A stretch of DNA of 64,000 nucleotides from Gammaproteobacteria bacterium (GTDB lineage Bacteria; Pseudomonadota; Gammaproteobacteria; Burkholderiales; Rhodocyclaceae), in contig JAHJPX010000010.1 of NCBI GenBank assembly GCA_018819515.1, positions 1-64,000 of the forward strand. Reading direction: 5' to 3'. The first letter of the stretch is position 1. Each line of letters starts with the position of its first letter. The position numbers were made by a program, and so were the translations under genes. Under the pieces are notes generated by a model that saw nothing but the letters and a program-made list of their open reading frames with translations, was not told where the DNA came from and did no database searches. Shown here in pieces: positions 45,768-54,200 of this stretch.

Positions 45768-45920
45768 ACCTTGGGGCTCGGTCGGACGGCGGCGGCTGGT
45801 CGGCCTGAGCGGCCATTCGCGGCTACGCGCTCGATTGCCCGTTATCGACCCAGAACGGAACTTCGCCAATTGAGCAAGCGGACATTCCTAGTAGCTTTTC
45901 TTGGCACCGAGCACGGTAGC

Positions 45921-46808
45921 TCAGTCGATTCGAGATTTACCAGACATTAGACGCTCATGCTCTTCCAGCAGGTAACCAATATAGCTACGAATCAGATTGC
46001 AGTAGAGGCGACCTTCAGTATGCGAAATTTGGATGCCTTCGTTGATATCCAAACCATGCCGTACGCCGCCACCAGAAGGTGACGATAGATATCCGTGTAG
46101 CGTGTTTACCCAATCGAGCACTCGGTCTAACGCGGTGCCCGGATGCTTGTTTCTCAAATCTCGCGAGATTTGATTGAAATACTTACCGGCAATGGTCCCA
46201 GATTCGGTTTCCACCCCGCGAAAGGCCGTGGAGACCGTTTCCAGAAGCCACAGCAGTTCTTGAACGGCCTCCCGCGATCGCCCCTCGGACAATAGCTCTT
46301 CGGATCGCTCAATCGACGAGGCGTAGACCTCTGCCGCCGCTTCCGCCAGCGAAGGAGCGGATTTCGGAACGGGGACCGGCAATGGGCCGGACTCGAGAGC
46401 GACGAGGTCGGGATAGTGAACCTCATAACCGACATTGTGCTTGCGAAGCACCGTGTTGATCAGCGTTTCATCCGGTACCCACCAATCGGGTTGTCGCCGT
46501 GTTAGTGAAGAGCATGCGTCGTAGAAGGCCTCAATGAACATCGGTGCATTGTTGGCAGCATCTTTCATGTTGCGTTCAAGATCACTGGCGGCCCACTGCT
46601 CATTTGAACTGCGCACGTGGCTAACGCCAGCAGCAGCGGCAAACTGAGATTTGAAGTGCTCCAACAGGCCTTGACGACTGCCCTGGGTAGCTACCTTCGA
46701 TGCGAGCCCCAGGAACTCTTCGACCGCCTCAAACGGCAAACACTTGTTGAGGTAGGCGCCATCTTCCGGTGCTTGGAACCGCCACTTGTTGTCGAACTTC
46801 AAAACCAT
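45921..46808 (-). CDS. Abi-like protein, partner of the HEPN protein
   Basis: The protein has 295 residues from ATG 46808 (MVLKFDNKWRFQAP), 8 bp after the upstream stop. A longer frame from 46883 would overlap the HEPN gene and is less likely. It is helix-rich and acidic. The C-terminal part LRNKHPGTALDRVLDWVNTL and YLSSPSGGGVRHGLDINEG has an RHG motif reminiscent of abortive-infection C-terminal/HEPN-like domains. I cannot name the family with certainty. GC and codon use differ from the flanking genes. It probably works with the gene upstream of it. Confidence 0.6.
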   Translation of the reverse strand: MVLKFDNKWRFQAPEDGAYLNKCLPFEAVEEFLGLASKVATQGSRQGLLEHFKSQFAAAAGVSHVRSSNEQWAASDLERNMKDAANNAPMFIEAFYDACSSLTRRQPDWWVPDETLINTVLRKHNVGYEVHYPDLVALESGPLPVPVPKSAPSLAEAAAEVYASSIERSEELLSEGRSREAVQELLWLLETVSTAFRGVETESGTIAGKYFNQISRDLRNKHPGTALDRVLDWVNTLHGYLSSPSGGGVRHGLDINEGIQISHTEGRLYCNLIRSYIGYLLEEHERLMSGKSRID

Positions 46809-46816
46809 TATTCGCC

Positions 46817-47680
46817 CTATATGCGAAGAGAATTGATGCTCTCCTGGAGGTCGTGAATTGCCGCCCTTAGCACTTGCAGGCATATCTCCGCGGTACGATT
46901 TCTTGGGGCAAAACCGGATGCCATCTGCTCAAAGGGATGGATGTAGTTCCGGAAATCGCGCAGTGTATGGCTGAACTTGTAGGTGTCATGTTCAATGATT
47001 CCCAACTCTTTGGCAACGTCGATATAGTTGCTGAGCGTCCAGTCCTGGAACTGCCTCACCTTTCCATTTGCATCCTTGGGCGATGCGCGCGTTGAGTTGA
47101 ATTGCCTGGGGAACTGAACGGCCAGGCCAAGAAAGACCCCTTCCAGCGTACTGCCCGCCAGGAAAATCACAGCTAGGGGCGCGGCGGCGGAGAAGCACTT
47201 CTCAATCTCTTTCAGCCGGTTCTCGAGAACCGCTGCGACCGGGCCGTCGAGGCCCAAACCATCGGTATGGATGCTCCCAAATTCTCGACTGAGAAAGCTG
47301 CTCTCCTGATCACCAGTCTCGTCGATTTCCACCTTCTCGAGCCGCTTGAATGAAACATCAGCTCCATCCCGAACCAGCCGCCATTTATCGAATGCAAGGT
47401 ATTGATTGAACTCCCCGATCAGTTGGTCAAGTTCCGGGATCCGGCTGACGAAGTTAATCGGGGCGAACGTTCTCTTGATACATTCGTCTAGGGCCGGAGT
47501 TCCGTTGATCTTCGCAAGGCGCTCATCTGTGAACACCCATCGAGAGGGAAAGCCCTGGGCGTACCGGTCGTTGAAGCCCAGGTCATTGAAGAACTGAACG
47601 AGCTTGGGACCGGACCTGTATTCGGTTCGCTCGTTGATCATGTCCCGTAGGTTCTCAAGCGTCTTCTGCGAAAGCAGCAT
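46817..47680 (-). CDS. HEPN-domain protein with AbiJ-type N-terminal region
   Basis: The 287-residue protein has an N-terminal region, SGPKLVQFFNDLGFNDRYAQ followed by GFPSRWVFTDERLAKING, that resembles the AbiJ N-terminal domains of abortive-infection proteins (from memory). A C-terminal helical HEPN-like domain contains SHTLRDFRNYIHPFEQ, with R241-x6-H248 as the R-x4-6-H ribonuclease motif. Such proteins act as toxin ribonucleases in phage defence. ATG 47680 has AGGGA 7 bp upstream. The gene starts a two-gene operon with 45921-46808 and is divergent from the reverse transcriptase. Confidence 0.68.
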   Translation of the reverse strand: MLLSQKTLENLRDMINERTEYRSGPKLVQFFNDLGFNDRYAQGFPSRWVFTDERLAKINGTPALDECIKRTFAPINFVSRIPELDQLIGEFNQYLAFDKWRLVRDGADVSFKRLEKVEIDETGDQESSFLSREFGSIHTDGLGLDGPVAAVLENRLKEIEKCFSAAAPLAVIFLAGSTLEGVFLGLAVQFPRQFNSTRASPKDANGKVRQFQDWTLSNYIDVAKELGIIEHDTYKFSHTLRDFRNYIHPFEQMASGFAPRNRTAEICLQVLRAAIHDLQESINSLRI

Positions 47681-48047
47681 AATGATTCCCTGGGCGTTCG
47701 ATACCGGGCATTATGCCTTCTAGATCAACGAGGATCAGTCCAAGACGCTGCATTGGATGCTCGTCACCCTCGTTCGCATCCGCGACCATGGCCGCCCCGT
47801 CCCGCGGTATCGCTACGCCTTTAACCAGCACCCAATCGGCAATCTCACGTACGCGAGGAGTACCTTCCCGAGCTTGGCCGGCACTCGGGCAGCCGATTTG
47901 CGCCGTGTAGAACGTCCGCTCATGGCCAGGACCCAAAATTCCCAGCCCTCGCCGCAAGCCGCCGTCGGGGAATGCAAGATCGACGAAGAGCCGCCAGTGA
48001 GCATCCCCGAATGCAGGCCCGGACATCGGCGGTCCATCCGGAGTCAC
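47655..48047 (-). CDS. Possible 130-residue protein upstream of the HEPN gene
   Basis: The frame reads PAFGDAHWRLFVDLAFPDGG, then LGILGPGHERTFYTAQIG and VREIADWVLVKGVAIPRDGA. The composition is protein-like, and it overlaps the HEPN start by 26 bp. GC is higher than in the HEPN gene, and I know no homologue. If it is not a gene, the 473-bp gap between the HEPN and RT genes could hold a non-coding RNA, as in several RT-based defence systems. Confidence 0.35.
   Translation of the reverse strand: MTPDGPPMSGPAFGDAHWRLFVDLAFPDGGLRRGLGILGPGHERTFYTAQIGCPSAGQAREGTPRVREIADWVLVKGVAIPRDGAAMVADANEGDEHPMQRLGLILVDLEGIMPGIERPGNHYAAFAEDA
47702..47717 (-). promoter_or_regulatory. Shared promoter-like element, HEPN side
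   Basis: On the plus strand TACCGGGCATTATGCC. Read on the minus strand it has CATAAT (47710-47715), a -10-like box about 30 bp before the HEPN start. It matches 14 of 16 bases of the element at 48111-48126 before the RT gene. No good -35 was found. Confidence 0.35.
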
Positions 48048-48110
48048 ATATCAGGCGTTCAACCTGCCATCTATTCATTCGCCCGCCCAAATCAGCATGA
48101 GGCAAAGTAT

Positions 48111-48126
48111 TACCGGGCATAATCCC
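48111..48126 (+). promoter_or_regulatory. Shared promoter-like element, RT side
   Basis: TACCGGGCATAATCCC has CATAAT (48118-48123), 31 bp before the RT start. It is the near-copy of 47702-47717, which could mean that one factor or promoter type controls both divergent transcripts. Confidence 0.35.
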
Positions 48127-48153
48127 AATGTTGCTTGTCATAGGCATCCAAGC

Positions 48154-49884
48154 ATGGACCGGACAGAACGTCTCCTCGAACGCGGATATTTTCCGTCACA
48201 GCTCCCCCCATGCTTTAAGACAAAGGATTTGGCTGCCATCCATGGCGCCCTTTATGCTTCTTGGTTGACGCTACAACAGGCGCCCAAGAAGGGGGCGAAG
48301 ATTCCCAAGGCGCCCGACAGCAAGGGCGAACGATTTAGCGTTGCCCGAGCAGGCTATCAGAGGCGGTTGACGAGCATTCCCAATCCTGTGGCGCAGACGT
48401 ACTTAGCGACTCACGTCGTCGCAAATTGGCCGCAATTGCTTGGACATTACCGCCAAAGCAAGCTGAGCGCGAGTCGTCCGCGGTTTCTGCGAAACGGCGA
48501 ACGGGGCGCAAACATTCCCTCGATGCAACTCCTATACGAACGGAAGGTCCTCAGAGCAGCCGGGTATCGTTTCATGTTGAAAACCGATATCTCGCGCTTC
48601 TTTCCGACCATTTACACTCATTCCGTTCCCTGGGCGCTCCATGGTAAGGCGGCCGCCAAACGAAATCGCGCGCCGACGGCGAAGTATTACGGCAACCTAT
48701 TGGACTTATCTCTGCGCCAATGCCAAGACGGCCAGACCATGGGCCTACCCATCGGACCGGATACCTCGCACGTTATCGCTGAAGCGATTGCAACGTCCGT
48801 TGACCTGGAGTTGAGACGGCGGTTAAGGGGATACCCGGCAGGCTTCCGCTACGTTGACGATTTCTTCCTATTCTTCTCGACGATGGAGGAGGCGGAGGCC
48901 GGACTTGCAGCGCTAACAAGGGCGCTGCAAGAGTTCGAGCTTCACATCAACGTTGAAAAGACCATTACGTGCTCGGTGCTGGAGATTTCCGATGACTACT
49001 GGCCGCACCAATTGCGAAGTTTCACCATAGGCAAAGACGGGCGAAAACAACTTACCGATATTCATCACTTTTTCGAGCTTGCAAAGGATCTGGCAAGAAA
49101 GAATACGGACGAAAATGTGATGGCTTACGCTCTAAAGCGCGCGTCCGCTGTCATCATCCGGAAAGACAACTGGCCGGTCTTTGAGGCTCATCTTTGCCAT
49201 GTCGTACTGGCATATCCCAATACTCTTCAGAACTTCGCGCGAATTCTCTCGACTTACGCGGACGTCGGCTATCGAATCGATAAAGAACGGCTTGAGCGTT
49301 TGGTTAACAGCATCCTTGAGGAGCATGCGCCGCTAGAGCATCACAGCGAAGTCGCGTGGTGCCTTTGGATATGCAAGAAGCTAGTGTTAACTCTATCGGC
49401 GGCGAATGTCGATCGCGTCTCCGATATGCACAGCTCAATCTGCGCGCTAATCCTGCTGGACCTTGACGCTTCGGGCCGTCTGCCAAAGCCTCCAAGAATG
49501 ACGTACTGGAAATCGGTCGAGACTACCGCTTCGCTGCACGACGACCTTTGGCTACTCTCCTACGAAGCGGGTGTGCGACGGTGGGGTGGGTTCAGTGACG
49601 TGCATGTCGTCGCCGATCCGCATTTCAACTTGCTCGCTATCTTGGGTGTGCGTTTTTACGACGAAAACGGGGAACTAACGCCCATCTTCCAGGCCAAGCC
49701 AAGGGCCCTTCAGCAGACTGGACTCGGCTTAGTTTCGGACCTCTTTGACCTTGCTGATGTCGATGAGTACGTCACGTACATGGATGGTTATGGTGGCTAC
49801 GAGGGGGGCATCTTCTTCGATGATGACGACGAGGACGATGAACCTCATGAGGAGAATCACGATGAGGACGAACCGTACTTCTGA
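48154..49884 (+). CDS. Reverse transcriptase of the defence-associated/unknown-group type
   Basis: The 576-residue protein has an RT palm with motif A LKTDISRFFPTIYTHS (Asp145), motif B region GQTMGLPIGPDTSHVIAEAI and motif C FRYVDDFFLFF (YVDD at 233-236). An N-terminal LLERGYFPSQLPPCF precedes it. A long helical C-terminal region (EHHSEVAWCLWICKKL and WLLSYEAGVRRWGG) follows, and the last ~25 residues are highly acidic. It lacks the X/thumb and En domains of group II intron enzymes, and I saw no retron msr-msd. It fits the Abi/UG/DRT group of defence RTs; the exact class is not assigned. I chose ATG 48154 rather than 48097, although the ribosome binding site is weak. GC is below the genome level. 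Confidence 0.85.
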   Translation: MDRTERLLERGYFPSQLPPCFKTKDLAAIHGALYASWLTLQQAPKKGAKIPKAPDSKGERFSVARAGYQRRLTSIPNPVAQTYLATHVVANWPQLLGHYRQSKLSASRPRFLRNGERGANIPSMQLLYERKVLRAAGYRFMLKTDISRFFPTIYTHSVPWALHGKAAAKRNRAPTAKYYGNLLDLSLRQCQDGQTMGLPIGPDTSHVIAEAIATSVDLELRRRLRGYPAGFRYVDDFFLFFSTMEEAEAGLAALTRALQEFELHINVEKTITCSVLEISDDYWPHQLRSFTIGKDGRKQLTDIHHFFELAKDLARKNTDENVMAYALKRASAVIIRKDNWPVFEAHLCHVVLAYPNTLQNFARILSTYADVGYRIDKERLERLVNSILEEHAPLEHHSEVAWCLWICKKLVLTLSAANVDRVSDMHSSICALILLDLDASGRLPKPPRMTYWKSVETTASLHDDLWLLSYEAGVRRWGGFSDVHVVADPHFNLLAILGVRFYDENGELTPIFQAKPRALQQTGLGLVSDLFDLADVDEYVTYMDGYGGYEGGIFFDDDDEDDEPHEENHDEDEPYF

Positions 49885-50078
49885 TGCTGACTGCGTGAAT
49901 GGCGATGGAATTTTGAATCTAATCGCAGCGGCAGCTAAGGGTCGGTAGTTGCCGATCCACGGTGACCAGGACCGGTCTTTCGCACCGCGCTTGATCCAAC
50001 GTCGCCAATCTGACTGACACCGGTCACTCAATCAGCTTGATCCGAACGGCCGGAATGGCCGAGCAACTGCCTTCCTCA
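49885..50078. other. Spacer between RT gene and R1 copy 15
   Basis: A 194-bp stretch without a gene. It has short repeats around ACCGGTC but no clear terminator or attachment site. Confidence 0.4.
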
Positions 50079-50103
50079 GAAAAGTCAGCCGTGGCGGCAC
50101 GCC
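50079..50103 (-). repeat. R1 dispersed hairpin repeat, copy 15 (right flank of RT island)
   Basis: On the plus strand GAAAAGTCAGCCGTGGCGG then CACGCC. It has the same orientation as copy 14, so the RT/HEPN island sits between direct R1 copies. It is 9 bp from the duplicated mfd tail and was probably the original repeat after mfd. Confidence 0.95.
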
Positions 50104-50112
50104 ACCGGAACC

Positions 50113-50246
50113 CTAGCCTTTCGGCTTCAGCTTGCGGAACAGGTCCTTGACCGCCGCGACGCGGTCCTTGAGGGTGGCGGTGGGTTTGTTCCAGACCAGT
50201 TTGTCGGGGCCGGCGAGTTTGAAGGCGCGGTCGGACTGAATGAGCA
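50113..50246 (-). pseudogene. Duplicated 3' end of mfd (fragment)
   Basis: These 134 bp match the real mfd 3' end at 51300-51433 without gaps and with about five base changes, all silent except the stop (TAG instead of TGA). Translated it reads LLIQSDRAFKL through DLFRKLKPKG. An ATG at 50268 would allow a 51-residue product, but expression is unlikely. The fragment is probably the original mfd terminus, displaced when the segment 50247-51299 was acquired. Confidence 0.93.
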
Positions 50247-50282
50247 ACGAGACGGGATCGTCGAGCATGGCAGGTGTCGCTG

Positions 50283-51146
50283 TTACTTCTCGTTGCTTTC
50301 CTTTGCTCCCGTATCCGCAGCAGTCTTCTTCTGATCGTCCGTGACTGGCATGTTGTTGGCGCTAAGGTCGGCCTTGGCACTTTCTTCCGTGACCCCTACG
50401 TTGAACGGCGCGAGTTCCATATCCGGTTCACGCAATCCGTCCTGCGCCGCGCTCTCGATCACTGGCCCTTTGCGGACCAGAACGATGGCGCCCCCGCTGC
50501 CGCGTTGATACGTGAACTCATAAGTGCGACCTTCGGAGGAACACTGAAGTGCGCCCGCGTCAGCGGTGCTGGCCTTGTCGTAGTTGCAATGGCCATCGTG
50601 CCGATTGAAGTGTCTTGGTTCGCTATCGGTACCGAACTTGCGGGCAGTAAAAGTTGTAAACGCGTCGTAGTTCAACGCCAGGTAATGGATGTCTGGCCCG
50701 CGACCGACGTAAAAGACGCCCGCCAGCCCGGGGCCCGTGCGGACCAGGTTGCCGAACAAATCGCGCTTGACGGCGCCGAAAATCATCGGAAAGCTGTAAT
50801 CCTCCTGGGTGCCTTTCCAGCTTGACTGCCCCAGGAACATAGGCGCCTTTTTCTCCGACACTCGCTGTTCCACGGATTGACGATCCTTTGCCTCCGGAAA
50901 TTCGGCAAGGAAAGCCAGGTAGGAACTGACCCGATCATCCTTGCGCGCCTGTTCCCGGACCAAATCCTCCAGACGAGACAAAGCAAAGGATTTGAAAGGG
51001 GAAGAAGGGTGTTCATTCAAAAACCCCCGGAACGCTTCGATCGTGTCGGTGCGGGTCGCCTTGTAGTAGTCATACGAACCACATCCCGACAGCGCCATCA
51101 CTGACAAAGCCAGAACCACAAATAACGCGAACCTCAACGATTTCAT
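50283..51146 (-). CDS. Lipoprotein with TPR-like N-terminal helices, unknown
   Basis: The 287-residue protein has a lipobox (VMALSGCG). Helical repeats follow: IEAFRGFLNEHPSSPFKSF and VSSYLAFLAEFPEAKDRQS. A larger beta-rich part follows (FPMIFGAVKRDLFGNLV and DIHYLALNYDAFTTFT), then a hydrophilic tail. No family was recognised. It lies alone between the two copies of the mfd 3' end, and its AT-richer codons differ from mfd. It was probably brought in by the event that duplicated the mfd end. ATG 51146 follows GGGAGGCTTGCGATG. Confidence 0.75.
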   Translation of the reverse strand: MKSLRFALFVVLALSVMALSGCGSYDYYKATRTDTIEAFRGFLNEHPSSPFKSFALSRLEDLVREQARKDDRVSSYLAFLAEFPEAKDRQSVEQRVSEKKAPMFLGQSSWKGTQEDYSFPMIFGAVKRDLFGNLVRTGPGLAGVFYVGRGPDIHYLALNYDAFTTFTARKFGTDSEPRHFNRHDGHCNYDKASTADAGALQCSSEGRTYEFTYQRGSGGAIVLVRKGPVIESAAQDGLREPDMELAPFNVGVTEESAKADLSANNMPVTDDQKKTAADTGAKESNEK

Positions 51147-51299
51147 CGCAAGCCTCCCGTAGTCGTGCTATTGACGGATTATTGCACGAGCATACCAAGT
51201 CAGCATCCTCTGTTCGGTCCAGGGCAAATCAAAAGGGCCAAACCAGGATTCCTAAGAGGAACGGCTTCTTCCTGAACGTTGCGAAGACGGCCCTCGACG

Positions 51300-54200
51300 T
51301 CAGCCCTTCGGCTTCAGCTTGCGGAACAGGTCCTTGACCGCCGCGACGCGGTCCTTGAGGGTGGCGGTGGGCTTGTTCCAGACCAGTTTGTCGGGGCCGG
51401 CGAGTTTGAAGGCGCGGTCGGACTGGATGAGCAGAATGATATCGGCGGGGTCGACGGGCGGGTTGGGGATCAACTGCAACTGGATGGCCGACGGGCCGGC
51501 GTCGAGCTTGGCGATGCCGACAGCCTTGCCGGCGATGCGCAGGCGGTGCGTCTCGGCGAGCGCCTGCGCTTGCGCGGGCAGTTCGCCGAAGCGGTCGATC
51601 AGTTCCTCCTGCATGGCGCGCAGGTCGTCTTCGGTGTCGCAGTTGGCGAGGCGCTTGTAGAGCGTCAGGCGCTCGTGCACGTCGGGGCAGTAGTCGTTGG
51701 GCAGCAGGGCGGGCGCGCGCAGGTTGATCTCGGAGGTGACTGAGAGCGGCGCGGTGAGGTCGGGAATCTTCTCGCCGGATTTCAGCGCCTTCACCGCGGC
51801 GTTGAGCATGTTGGTGTACATGGCGAAACCGATTTCGAGGATTTCGCCGCTCTGGTTTTCGCCCAGCACTTCGCCCGCGCCGCGGATTTCGAGGTCGTGC
51901 ATGGCGAGGAAGAAGCCGGAGCCGAGTTCCTCCATGGCCTGGATCGCGTCGAGGCGGCGCTGCGCCTGCGCGGTCGGCTTGGCGTCTTCGTGCGTGAGCA
52001 GGTAGGCGTAGGCCTGGTGGTGCGAACGGCCGACGCGGCCGCGCAACTGGTGCAACTGCGCCAGGCCGAACTTGTCGGCGCGGTTGATGACGATGGTGTT
52101 GGCGTGCGGATTGTCGATGCCGGTCTCGATGATGGTCGAGCAGAGCAGGAGATTGTGCTTCTGCTGCGTGAATTCGCGCATCACGCGTTCCAGTTCGCGC
52201 TCGGGCAACTGGCCGTGGCCGACGACGATGCGCGCCTCGGGCAGCAGCTTCGCCAGCCGGTCGCGCATGTTCTCGATGGTGTCGACTTCGTTGTGCAGGA
52301 AGTACACCTGGCCGCCGCGCTTGAATTCGCGCAGACAGGCTTCGAGGATCAGGCCGTTCGACCAGCGATGAACGAAGGTCTTGATGGCCAGCCGCTTCTG
52401 CGGCGCGGTGGCAATCACCGAGAAATCGCGCAGTCCCTCCAGAGACAACCCCAAGGTGCGCGGGATCGGCGTGGCGGTCAGCGTCAGCACGTCGACCTCG
52501 GCGCGCAGCGACTTCAGTGCCTCCTTCTGGCGCACGCCGAATCGGTGTTCCTCGTCGACGATGACGAGGCCAAGGCGCGAGAATTCCACGTCCTTCTGCA
52601 ACAGCCGGTGCGTGCCGATCAGGATGTCGATCTTGCCGGCGGCGAGTCCGGCGATGGCTTCCGTCTGCTCCTTGGCGCTGCGGAAGCGCGAGAGTTCCGC
52701 CACCTTCACCGGCCAACTATCTTCAATGAGGGCAAAGCGGTCGGCAAAGTTCTGGTAGTGCTGCTCGGCGAGCAGGGTGGTCGGGCAGAGCACGGCGACC
52801 TGCTTGGCGTCGGCGACGGCGATGAAGGCGGCGCGCAGCGCCACCTCCGTCTTGCCGAAGCCGACATCGCCGCACACCAGGCGGTCCATCGGCTTGCCCG
52901 ACTTCATGTCCTCGATCACCGCGTTGATCGCGGCCTGCTGGTCGGGCGTTTCCTCGAAGCCGAAGCCGGCGGCGAAGGATTCCAGGTCGTGCTGCTTGAA
53001 GTCGAAGCGGTGGCCTTCGCGGGCGGCGCGTTGCGCGTAGAGGTGCAGCAGCTCGGCGGCGGTGTCGCGCACCTGCTCGGCGGCCTTCTTCTTCGCCTTC
53101 TCCCACTGGCCGGAACCGAGCCGGTGCAGCTCGATGGCCTCGGGGTCGGCGCCGCTGTAGCGCGAGATGACGTGCAGTTGCGCGACCGGCACGTAGAGCG
53201 CCGCGCCCTCGGCATATTCGAGGTGCAGGAACTCCTCGCTGCCGTCGCCGTAATCCATGTTCGTCAGGCCGCGATAACGGCCGATGCCATGCGATTCGTG
53301 CACCACCGGGTCGCCGATGCGCAGCTCGGAGAGGTCGCGCAGCCAGCCTTCCAGATTGCTGCGGCGGGCGATGTCGCGTTTTCCCCGTGGCCTCGCGGTG
53401 GCGGCGAACAGTTCGTTCTCGGTGACGACGGCGAGCTTCGCTTCGGCCAGCAGGAAGCCGCCCGAGAGTGGCGCGACGCCAAGGCTGACTTTTTCGTTGC
53501 CGGCGACGAAGGCGGCGAAGTCCGCGCAGGGCTCGGCCGGCTGGCCGTGCTCGCGCAAAAAGTCAGCCATGGTGGCACGCCGCCCGGCGGACTCGGCGAC
53601 CAGCAGCACGCGGCCATCGAAGCCAGCGAGGAAGGTCTTGAAGGCGGCGAGCGGGTCGTCTGCCTTGCGATCTACTGCGAGTAAAGGCAGCGCGCCTTCG
53701 GCCCCGACGCTGGACTGGTAGCGCGGATAGGCCTGGCAGGCGACGAAGAACTGCTCGTCGGTGAGGAACAGGTCGTTCGGCGACATCACCGGCCGCGAGC
53801 GGTCGCCGCTCAGCATGTGGTAGCGGCTGTTCAGGTCGCGCCAGAACTCGGCGAAGGCGGCGGGCACGTCGTGGTGTGTGAGCAGCGTCGTGTCCCTGGG
53901 CAGATAGTCGAACAGCGTCGCCATCCCGTCGTCTGCATCGAAGAACAGCGGCAGGTAGTACTCGATGCCGCCGGGCAGCGCGCCGTTGGAGACGTCGCGG
54001 TAGAGCGCGATGCGCGAGGCGTCGCCCTCGAAAGTCTCGCGGAAGCGGGCGCGGAACTTGTTGCGGCCCGGTTCGCCGAGCGGGAATTCGCGTGCCGGCA
54101 AGAGGCGGATTTCGGACACCGGGTAGAGCGTGCGCTGCGAATCGACGTCGAAGGTGCGCAGCGTTTCGACTTCGTCGTCGAAGAGTTCGATGCGGTAGGG

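Noticed and set aside
47757..48122. 121-codon frame on the plus strand before the RT gene
   Set aside because: It is Arg/Ser/Pro-rich with no ribosome binding site, and overlaps the better minus-strand frame.
48154..49884. RT read as a group II intron maturase or a retron RT
   Set aside because: No intron domains V/VI, no maturase X or HNH domain, and no msr-msd inverted pair near the gene were seen.
50113..50268. 51-codon frame from ATG 50268 as a real gene
   Set aside because: Its sequence is the duplicated mfd end with a short unrelated start; there is no clear ribosome binding site.
51897..53684. Open frame of 595 codons opposite mfd
   Set aside because: It is antisense to a fully recognisable Mfd and has no domain of its own.
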